From: CAZWUW01 sp964636895
GTDB lineage: Bacteria > Bacillota > Thermincolia > Thermincolales > CAZWUW01
NCBI GenBank assembly: GCA_964636895.1
Contig: CAZWUW010000017.1
Location: 1-38,957, forward strand
Length of the DNA: 38,957 bases
Reading direction: 5' to 3'
Position 1 is the first letter of the stretch; each line of letters opens with the position of its first letter. The position numbers and the translations under genes are program-made. Below, piece by piece: positions 8,753 through 14,006 of the stretch. Under the pieces are notes generated by a model, which was not told the origin of the DNA, ran no database searches, and worked only from the letters and a program-made list of their open reading frames with translations.

Positions 8753-9544
8753 CTATTTTTTTAGGCCGCCAAACCTTCTCTGTCTATTTTGATAGTCAAG
8801 GACAGCCTCCAACAAATGTACATTCCTAAAATCAGGCCATAATTCAGGACTGTACCAAAACTCAGCATAAGCCCCCTGCCAAAGCAAAAAATTGCTAATC
8901 CGCTGTTCACCGGAAGGCCTGATTAACAAGTCCGGGTCAGGCATATCGCCGGTATACAGATAACGGGCAATCAATTCTTCGTTTACCTGAGACACATTGA
9001 TATTGCCATTTAAAGCCAATTCTACAATTTTTATCACAGCCTCGGTGATTTCAGTACGCCCACCATAATTAAGGGCCAAATTAAGAGTCAGGCCATTATT
9101 ATTGCGGGTTAATTCATCCGCTTGAGCAAGAGCCTGCACGGCTTTAGCCGGGAGTTCCAAAATCCGGCCAATGGCTTTGACCCTTACATTTTTGCTATGT
9201 AGTTCAGCAATTTCTTTATTCAAATATTCAACCAGAAGATCCATCAGAATATTTACTTCTTCTTTAGGCCGCTTCCAATTTTCCGTGGAAAAGGCATAAA
9301 CCGTTAAATAGCCAATGCCCATACTGGAACATATATTGACAATTTCGCGCAGAGACTCTACCCCGGCCCGGTGGCCCATAGCCCTCGGCAAGCCTCTTTT
9401 GGTCGCCCAACGCCCATTGCCGTCCATGATGATAGCAATATGCCCGGGCAACCTAGTGCGATCAATAGCTGCCATGAGTTCATCAAATTTCTGACTGTCT
9501 GTTTTTTGTCCCTTGACCCGCCAAAAATTTACCCAGTTGCGCAT
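8753..9544 (-). CDS. uppS: Undecaprenyl diphosphate synthase (isoprenyl transferase)
   Basis: UppS condenses farnesyl diphosphate with eight isopentenyl diphosphates in cis to make the C55 lipid carrier for peptidoglycan and other envelope polymers. The catalytic signature IMDGNGRWATKRGLPRAMGH carries the metal-binding Asp at residue 41. It is followed by TVYAFSTENWKRP and the C-terminal RPSGEQRISNFLLWQ and AEFWYSPELWPDF segments that bind IPP. At 263 residues it has an extra 25 or so at the N-terminus compared with short homologues. The start ATG at 9544 has a GGAGG 7 bases ahead. A rho-independent terminator ends only about 30 bases before the start, so expression depends on read-through or on a promoter I could not identify. 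Confidence 0.97.
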   Translation of the reverse strand: MRNWVNFWRVKGQKTDSQKFDELMAAIDRTRLPGHIAIIMDGNGRWATKRGLPRAMGHRAGVESLREIVNICSSMGIGYLTVYAFSTENWKRPKEEVNILMDLLVEYLNKEIAELHSKNVRVKAIGRILELPAKAVQALAQADELTRNNNGLTLNLALNYGGRTEITEAVIKIVELALNGNINVSQVNEELIARYLYTGDMPDPDLLIRPSGEQRISNFLLWQGAYAEFWYSPELWPDFRNVHLLEAVLDYQNRQRRFGGLKK

Positions 9545-9574
9545 GTCTACGCCTCCAAACTACTTTCCAACAAT

Positions 9575-9607
9575 GAAAACAAACCCCCTCCGTTTATCGA
9601 GGGGGTT
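9575..9607 (-). terminator. Rho-independent terminator between ferredoxin and uppS
   Basis: On the minus strand a perfect 9-bp stem AACCCCCTC / GAGGGGGTT with an 8-base loop is followed by TTTGTTTTC. The arms are 9599-9607 and 9582-9590. It starts 7 bases after the ferredoxin stop codon and ends about 30 bases before the uppS start. It should reduce transcription from the rpsB-frr side into the lipid and isoprenoid genes. Confidence 0.85.
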
Positions 9608-9613
9608 CATCGA

Positions 9614-9778
9614 TTACTCTTCAATAATTGCTCCGGTCGGACATGCTTCTACGCATGCGCCACAGTCAACACACTCGCTGTTGATTTTGTAAATATCACC
9701 TTCTTCAATAGCATTGTTCGGGCAAGCATCAATGCAAGATCCACAGGCAACACACTCATCATTAATTTTATAGGCCAT
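9614..9778 (-). CDS. 2[4Fe-4S] ferredoxin, clostridial type
   Basis: This 54-residue protein is a small electron carrier of the clostridial 8Fe-8S type. Its two cluster motifs are complete: CVACGSCIDACP (Cys 9, 12, 15, 19) and CVDCGACVEACP (Cys 36, 39, 42, 46). The two halves are near copies of each other, reflecting the ancestral duplication. The ATG at 9778 is preceded by AAGGAGGTG, which lies inside the last codons of the upstream 73-residue gene, so translation is probably coupled. A strong terminator follows directly. A ferredoxin here is an addition to the B. subtilis gene order. Its physiological partner is not shown by sequence; IspG, which needs electrons, is encoded further along the same strand. 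Confidence 0.95.
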   Translation of the reverse strand: MAYKINDECVACGSCIDACPNNAIEEGDIYKINSECVDCGACVEACPTGAIIEE

Positions 9779-9780
9779 CC

Positions 9781-9999
9781 TCAAACACCTCCTTTCAGAT
9801 AATCCTCATATGCAACTACAATCTGTAGTTTTGCATCACCTTGTTTTATTACACGCACCACTCGGGCCACACCTGAAGAATCGATAATATTAACACTAGC
9901 AGGTTTCGTTGTTAGCGTTTCGCTAATCTCATAGCCAATGGAATCCATTATAGTTAATGCCTCCGGCAGCGGAAACCCTATTATATCAAGCAACTTCAT
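9781..9999 (-). CDS. Small conserved-looking protein of unknown function (73 aa), PASTA-like pattern
   Basis: I do not recognise this gene with certainty. The frame is open from 10065 but would overlap frr. I place the start at ATG 9999 with GGGGG 7 bases ahead, giving MKLLDIIGFPLPEALTIMD as the beginning. There are no membrane segments or cysteines. The succession of a Gly-Pro-Leu-x-Glu-Ala helix start, a Gly-Tyr about 13 residues later and a final beta strand (KLQIVVAYEDY) resembles half of a PASTA-type fold, but this is only a visual likeness. It lies 19 bases after frr and its last codons contain the ribosome binding site of the ferredoxin gene, so the two are coupled. A role with the ferredoxin is a guess. 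Confidence 0.65.
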   Translation of the reverse strand: MKLLDIIGFPLPEALTIMDSIGYEISETLTTKPASVNIIDSSGVARVVRVIKQGDAKLQIVVAYEDYLKGGV

Positions 10000-10018
10000 G
10001 GCAGAACCCCCGAAAAAA

Positions 10019-10576
10019 CTATACTTCCATAATCTCGGCTTCTTTAAATTCAAGGATGTGGTCAATATCTTTAATATGCTTATCTGTCATTTTCTGTATA
10101 TTTTCCTCTGCCCTATGTTCTTCGTCCTCTGATATTTCCCCTTCTTTTTTCAGCATCTTCAATTGGTCGTTGGCGTCCCGCCTGATGTTACGAACGGCAA
10201 CCCGGCTGTCTTCAGCTTTTTTCTTAACCAGTTTAACCAGTTCGTTTCTTCTTTCCTGGGTTAACTGGGGAATATTTAACCTGATAATTGACCCGTCATT
10301 GTTTGGTGTAAGACCTAAATCAGATTTCTGAATAGCCCGCTCTATATCAGCTAAACCGCTTTTATCCCAAGGCTGAATAGTCAGCATACGCGGTTCCGGG
10401 ACAGATATTTTAGCCATTTGGTTAATGGGGGTAGGCACCCCGTAGTAATCAACCTGAATCTTATCCAGCAATGACGGTGTCGCACGACCCGCACGCAGCG
10501 TGGCGTAATCTTTTTTCAACACATCAATGGCCTTATTCATCCGGTCATCTGCTTCATTGATTACTTCTTTAATCAC
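10019..10576 (-). CDS. frr: Ribosome recycling factor
   Basis: RRF works with EF-G to split the post-termination ribosome in the cytoplasm. The 185-residue protein has the standard length and sequence: MNKAIDVLKKDYATLRAGRA at the start, the hinge region VDYYGVPTPINQMAKISVPE, then TIQPWDKSGLADIERAIQKS and LTQERRNELVKLVKKKAEDS, forming the three-helix bundle with an inserted beta domain. The start is GTG at 10576, which overlaps the pyrH stop in a GTGA junction, with GGAGGC 8 bases ahead. The tsf-pyrH-frr order is universal in Firmicutes. Confidence 0.97.
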   Translation of the reverse strand: MIKEVINEADDRMNKAIDVLKKDYATLRAGRATPSLLDKIQVDYYGVPTPINQMAKISVPEPRMLTIQPWDKSGLADIERAIQKSDLGLTPNNDGSIIRLNIPQLTQERRNELVKLVKKKAEDSRVAVRNIRRDANDQLKMLKKEGEISEDEEHRAEENIQKMTDKHIKDIDHILEFKEAEIMEV

Positions 10577-11298
10577 TTTGTTTCGCCTCCCACAAAAGTG
10601 CCTATATGCTCACCCATTACGGCACGCTTAATATTGCCCTTTTCGTTAATGCTAAACACAACCAACGGAATATTATTATCCATACACAGGGAAGTAGCCG
10701 TTGAGTCCATAACCCCTAACCCCTGCTGTAAGACTTCAATATAGTTGAGTTCACTGAATTTCTTGGCATGTGGGTTTTTCACAGGGTCACTGTCATATAC
10801 ACCGTCAACCTGCTTAGCCATCAAAATCACTTCCGCCTCAATTTCGGCAGCCCGTAAAGCGGCAGTAGTATCGGTGGAAAAATAAGGGTTCCCCGTACCG
10901 GCTCCGCATATAACCACCCGGCCTTTTTCCAGATGTCTGATAGCCCTTCGGCGAATATACGGTTCGGCAATTTCGCGCATCTCAATAGCGGTTAAAACCC
11001 TGGTATCCACTCTGATATTTTCCAGCGCGTCCTGCAAGGCCAGGGAATTCATAACTGTTGCCAGCATCCCCATATAATCAGCGGTTGCGCGATCCATACC
11101 TTTGCGGCTTCCCGCCACTCCCCGCCAGATGTTTCCCCCGCCGACAACAATGGCTACCTGGACACTCAAGGATATAATCTCTTTAATCTGTTCCGCGATG
11201 GAATATACAACTTCCGGGTTAATACCATATCCCTGGTTGCCGGCTAATGCCTCGCCGCTAAGCTTCAGAATAATCCGGCGATACTTGGGTTGCGCCAT
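10573..11298 (-). CDS. pyrH: UMP kinase
   Basis: PyrH phosphorylates UMP to UDP, feeding RNA, CTP and UDP-sugar synthesis. It is usually a hexamer regulated by GTP and UTP. The amino acid kinase fold is evident: RRIILKLSGEALAG near the start, VGGGNIWRG, the UMP-contacting RATADYMGMLATVMNS, and AGTGNPYFSTDTTAALRA for substrate binding. A TTG at 11349 would add 17 residues. I chose the ATG at 11298 because GGGAGG lies 10 bases before it and the family starts there (MAQPKYRRIIL), giving 241 residues. It overlaps frr by four bases. Between tsf and pyrH lies only a weak AT-rich palindrome. Confidence 0.96.
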   Translation of the reverse strand: MAQPKYRRIILKLSGEALAGNQGYGINPEVVYSIAEQIKEIISLSVQVAIVVGGGNIWRGVAGSRKGMDRATADYMGMLATVMNSLALQDALENIRVDTRVLTAIEMREIAEPYIRRRAIRHLEKGRVVICGAGTGNPYFSTDTTAALRAAEIEAEVILMAKQVDGVYDSDPVKNPHAKKFSELNYIEVLQQGLGVMDSTATSLCMDNNIPLVVFSINEKGNIKRAVMGEHIGTFVGGETK

Positions 11299-11373
11299 AT
11301 AATGAATTCCTCCCGACTTCTCAGAATATTCTTCTACATGATACCGCAAAATCCTTTTGGTAAAAAATTTTTT

Positions 11374-12021
11374 TTATTTACCGGTTATCGAGGCTACTTC
11401 CGCGGCAAAATCATCTGAACGTTTTTGCAGTCCTTCACCCATTTCAAACCGCACAAAACGCCGGATAGATATATTCTCGCCAATTTTGGCAATTTTGTCA
11501 GCTAACATTTGTCCTACAGTTACATCAGAATCTTTTATAAACGGTTGTTCGAGCAAACAGATTTCTTTGAAAAACTTATCAATTCTGCCTACAACCATTT
11601 TTTCTACAACTGCTTCAGGCTTTCCCTCATTTAGCGCCTGAGCTTTTAAAATTTCCTTTTCTTTCTCCACCACATCGGCAGAAACTTCTTCCCTAGCCAC
11701 ATATTCTGGTTTGGCAGCAGCCACCTGCATAGCAATGTCCCGGACAAAAGCCCGGAATTCATCAGTTTTAGCCACAAAATCAGTTTCACAGTTCACTTCT
11801 ACCAGTACTCCAATTCGCCCGGCAGCATGAATATAAGCCTCAACAATGCCTTCAGCAGCAATTCTACCCGCCTTCTTAGCTGCGGCAGCCAAACCCTTCT
11901 CCCGCAAGTATTCAATGGCTTTTTCCACATCGCCGTCAGTTTCCCCAAGAGCCTTTTTGCAGTCCATCATACCAGCCCCGGTCCGTTCCCGCAATTCCTT
12001 GACCATTTGTGCGGTAACCAT
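11374..12021 (-). CDS. tsf: Translation elongation factor Ts
   Basis: EF-Ts exchanges GDP for GTP on EF-Tu. The N-terminal UBA-like domain is typical (VKELRERTGAGMMDCKKALG), and the core contains the TDFVAKTDEFRAF region that touches the EF-Tu nucleotide site. At 215 residues it is the short form with a reduced C-terminal half, common in Clostridia and thermophiles, compared with about 283 in E. coli. The ATG at 12021 has AAGGGAGGAA 5 to 6 bases ahead. It is separated from rpsB by 120 bases that contain a large hairpin and a possible promoter, so its expression may be partly independent of S2. Confidence 0.97.
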   Translation of the reverse strand: MVTAQMVKELRERTGAGMMDCKKALGETDGDVEKAIEYLREKGLAAAAKKAGRIAAEGIVEAYIHAAGRIGVLVEVNCETDFVAKTDEFRAFVRDIAMQVAAAKPEYVAREEVSADVVEKEKEILKAQALNEGKPEAVVEKMVVGRIDKFFKEICLLEQPFIKDSDVTVGQMLADKIAKIGENISIRRFVRFEMGEGLQKRSDDFAAEVASITGK

Positions 12022-12056
12022 TTTAATTCCTCCCTTATATTAATTACTAATACATT

Positions 12057-12085
12057 AATATCACCAAAAAAATATTTTTACTCAA
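12057..12085 (-). promoter_or_regulatory. Candidate sigma-A promoter ahead of tsf
   Basis: On the minus strand TTGAGT (12080-12085) and GATATT (12057-12062) are separated by exactly 17 bases, just downstream of the rpsB hairpin. Each hexamer matches consensus at four of six positions in an AT-rich context. It could restore tsf-pyrH-frr transcription after termination. The evidence is weak. Confidence 0.35.
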
Positions 12086-12140
12086 TAAATAAAAGTAAGG
12101 GTGACTGCAGGGTACCAAATACCCCCGGTCACCCTCACTT
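12081..12140 (-). terminator. Terminator or attenuator hairpin between rpsB and tsf
   Basis: On the minus strand, starting one base after the rpsB stop, AAGTGAGGGTGAC (12128-12140) pairs with GTCACCCTTACTT (12093-12105), 13 bp with one G-U pair. An inner GGGTA/TACCC helix extends it. The run TTTATTTATTGAG follows. E. coli also has an attenuator between rpsB and tsf, which would lower tsf relative to S2. Confidence 0.75.
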
Positions 12141-12141
12141 A

Positions 12142-12846
12142 TTATTCCGCCGCCTCTGCTTCCTGGCTCTGATTGCCTTCCAACACGGCTTCAGCCATTT
12201 TAGCTGTAAGTAACTTAACGGCCCTAATGGCATCGTCATTGCCGGGGATCACATAATCAATCTCATCAGGGTCACAGTTGGTATCAACTATAGCCACTAT
12301 AGGGATACCAAGCTTCCTGGCTTCGGCCACCGCAATGCGTTCTTTGCGGGGATCAATTATAAATAATGCGCCGGGCAACTGCTTCATATCTTTGATTCCA
12401 CCCAGAAACTTCTGTAGCTTTTCCTTTTCATGGAGCAATACAGCAACTTCTTTCTTCGATAATACTTCAAAAGTACCGGCTGCTTCCATCTTCTCCAGTT
12501 CGTGCAGGCGGTCAATCCGTTTGCGGATAGTGCCAAAGTTGGTTAACATACCACCCAGCCAGCGCTGGTTAACATAAAACATGCCACAACGCTCGGCTTC
12601 TTCTTTAACCGCTTCCTGAGCCTGTTTCTTAGTGCCTACAAAGAGAATAGATTTCCCTTCTCCTGCCAGATCACGAACAAAGAAATAAGCCTGATCAACC
12701 ATTTTTACGGTTTTCTGCAGGTCAATAATATATATGCCGTTCCGATCCGTAAAGATGTAATCAGCCATCTTCGGGTTCCACCGGCGGGTCTGGTGCCCAA
12801 AATGAACACCGGCCTCGAGTAATTGTTTCATGGAGATAACTGCCAT
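12142..12846 (-). CDS. rpsB: 30S ribosomal protein S2
   Basis: S2 is a late-assembling protein of the small subunit and is needed to recruit S1-like activity and position mRNA. The family beginning MAVISMKQLLEAGVHFGHQ is followed by RRWNPKMADYIFTDRNGIYI, the coiled-coil insert containing LHELEKMEAAGTFEVLSKKE, and the NTNCDPDEIDYVIPGNDDA end. The frame is open 45 bases further upstream, but the strong GGAGGTGA lies immediately before ATG 12846, so that start (234 residues) is used. It is the first gene of the translation operon, with its own promoters and a 110-base leader. A hairpin terminator follows. Confidence 0.97.
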   Translation of the reverse strand: MAVISMKQLLEAGVHFGHQTRRWNPKMADYIFTDRNGIYIIDLQKTVKMVDQAYFFVRDLAGEGKSILFVGTKKQAQEAVKEEAERCGMFYVNQRWLGGMLTNFGTIRKRIDRLHELEKMEAAGTFEVLSKKEVAVLLHEKEKLQKFLGGIKDMKQLPGALFIIDPRKERIAVAEARKLGIPIVAIVDTNCDPDEIDYVIPGNDDAIRAVKLLTAKMAEAVLEGNQSQEAEAAE

Positions 12847-12891
12847 GATGTCACCTCCTCTCCATTTGGTTTTTTCCTCCGCCCCCGTCAT

Positions 12892-12939
12892 TTTCCGGTA
12901 AGACCGGTTTAACTCGGCACCCTTACAGGAATCCGGAAA
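12892..12939 (-). promoter_or_regulatory. Structured leader of rpsB mRNA (candidate)
   Basis: Within the roughly 110-base leader of rpsB, TTTCCGG (about 12933-12939 region, minus strand) can pair with CCGGAAA (12892-12898). Alternatively the hairpin CCGGT-CTT-ACCGG (12895-12907) can form; the two structures compete. S2 often controls its own operon through its leader, so this could be an autoregulatory site. No known family match is claimed. Confidence 0.35.
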
Positions 12940-12963
12940 CGTGTGTATTTAACACCATTCGTT

Positions 12964-12992
12964 ATTTTAGCATAAAAAAAACGCTGGCGCAA
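12964..12992 (-). promoter_or_regulatory. Sigma-A-type promoter for rpsB operon (proximal)
   Basis: On the minus strand TTGCGC (12987-12992) is followed after exactly 17 bases by TAAAAT (12964-12969), with a TG dinucleotide one base before it (extended -10). Transcription would begin near 12957, leaving a leader of about 110 bases. It lies just downstream of the flagellar operon terminator, where a new promoter is expected. Confidence 0.7.
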
Positions 12993-12996
12993 CTGT

Positions 12997-13027
12997 ATTA
13001 TAGCTATTACTGGCAAAAATTATGCAA
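12997..13027 (-). promoter_or_regulatory. Possible second, upstream promoter for rpsB operon
   Basis: A perfect TATAAT (12997-13002, minus strand) lies 19 bases after TTGCAT (13022-13027). The spacing is long for sigma-A, so activity is uncertain. The -35 region overlaps the U-run of the preceding terminator. Confidence 0.4.
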
Positions 13028-13060
13028 AAAATAAACCCCGCGTTGATTCGCGGGGTTTAT
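13023..13060 (-). terminator. Terminator at the end of the fla/che operon
   Basis: A perfect 12-bp inverted repeat ATAAACCCCGCG / CGCGGGGTTTAT with a 6-base loop (arms 13049-13060 and 13031-13042) is followed on the minus strand by a run of six T (TTTTTTGC). It begins 4 bases after the swrB-like stop codon. It separates the flagellar operon from the rpsB operon. Confidence 0.92.
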
Positions 13061-13063
13061 AAA

Positions 13064-13651
13064 CTACCCCTGAACGTTTTCCTCCTTATTCCGCAAAGAT
13101 AAAATAAGTTCAACCTCGCCTTTGCCCATCCGCAACTGTTTGGCAATTTCACTGATGGAATAACCAAGGTCTGCCAGGGTATGTACGGTTTCAAGCCTTC
13201 CGCCGATAACTTTCGGTTCCGGCAGTTCGTGGGTGTGCTTGTGCCAGTTAAGGTCAATTACATTTTGCTCTTTTTTAACCTGGGTCCTGGCATTTGTTGA
13301 CTTGGCTGTTGACCTAGCAGTTGATCTGGCTGTTGACCTGACAACTGATTTGGTAATTCTGTGAGCTGTTTCTGCCACTATTGGATCGGTTTCTACGATT
13401 TGTTGTACCGACTCCGGCATCTCGTATTTCTCGACCTCCCTAATTTTTTCTGAAAGCTGATTTACCACCTGTTCCGACACTGTATTTAATTCGTTAAGCA
13501 ATAAAGTTACATCATTCTTCGCCCTATAAAGCTCTTCCTGCAATAGTTTAATTTCATCCGCACTCTGCCCGGCAACCTGCCGGGCATATTTGCCTTGCCA
13601 AAAACCCCAGACCAGCATAATCAAACCTAAAGCGAACAAAGCATAATCCAC
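13064..13651 (-). CDS. SwrB/YlxL-like protein (DUF6115 type), membrane-anchored
   Basis: A 195-residue protein with an N-terminal membrane anchor (ALFALGLIMLVWGFW, residues 4-18), a coiled-coil section (about 32-75), and a low-complexity linker with RSTA repeats (105-119). A C-terminal helix-turn-helix-like segment (GYSISEIAKQLRMGKGEVEL, 163-182) is characteristic of this family. B. subtilis SwrB occupies exactly this place, last in the fla/che operon before rpsB; there it promotes assembly or activation of the flagellar export apparatus and full sigma-D activity. Overall sequence is too diverged for a firm orthologue call. The terminator follows 4 bases after the stop. Confidence 0.72.
   Translation of the reverse strand: MDYALFALGLIMLVWGFWQGKYARQVAGQSADEIKLLQEELYRAKNDVTLLLNELNTVSEQVVNQLSEKIREVEKYEMPESVQQIVETDPIVAETAHRITKSVVRSTARSTARSTAKSTNARTQVKKEQNVIDLNWHKHTHELPEPKVIGGRLETVHTLADLGYSISEIAKQLRMGKGEVELILSLRNKEENVQG
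13295..13339 (-). repeat. Degenerate 12-bp tandem repeat coding RSTA units
   Basis: About four diverged copies of a 12-base unit encode RSTA-RSTA-RSTA-KST within the linker of the swrB-like protein. The copies differ at several bases, so it is an older and less slippage-prone array than the fliK one. Confidence 0.75.
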
Positions 13652-13667
13652 TTGGCTTCCCCCCGGT

Positions 13668-13997
13668 TTAGATTTTGATATCCAAAACGTTTCCTTTATT
13701 TGGGTCTTTTACCCCAGCCTGTTCCAGTCGTGCTTGTTCTTCTTCTTTACTATCACCTTGTTTTTTCCCCTGCCGCTTTTCTTTTTCATTTTTGACATCA
13801 ATCCTGTTTCCTTCTGACTTCAGCGAATTCTGCACCTGCTTCTTTTGTAGTTCACTTTGCTTCTGCATTTGGGCGGCAAACTGCTGCTGCTGAGACTGGT
13901 CCTGCTGATTCTGAACCTGCTGGTTTTTACCAATTTCCTGAACCTTGGGTAAAAGCACCTGCATGTCAACAGAACGCACCGTCACTTTATCCACCAC
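13668..13997 (-). CDS. Small Gln/Lys-rich hydrophilic protein of unknown function
   Basis: This 109-residue protein has no recognisable domain. It is highly hydrophilic, with a Gln-rich central part (about 25-60, including QNQQDQSQQQQ), then a Lys/Glu-rich part, and it ends with a short hydrophobic tail (NVLDIKI). No signal peptide or membrane segment is visible. Predicted structure is disorder or coiled coil. It lies between fapA (9 bases upstream) and the swrB-like gene (16 bases downstream), so it is a member of the flagellar operon. Small proteins of similar composition occur here in related Clostridia to my recollection, but I cannot name a family. An export substrate or chaperone role is possible and untested. 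Confidence 0.75.
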   Translation of the reverse strand: MVDKVTVRSVDMQVLLPKVQEIGKNQQVQNQQDQSQQQQFAAQMQKQSELQKKQVQNSLKSEGNRIDVKNEKEKRQGKKQGDSKEEEQARLEQAGVKDPNKGNVLDIKI

Positions 13998-14006
13998 CCT
14001 TAAACG

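Noticed and set aside
11345..11392. AT-rich palindrome between tsf and pyrH (GGTAAA...TTTACC)
   Set aside because: Low stability, no GC core; not convincing as terminator or regulator.
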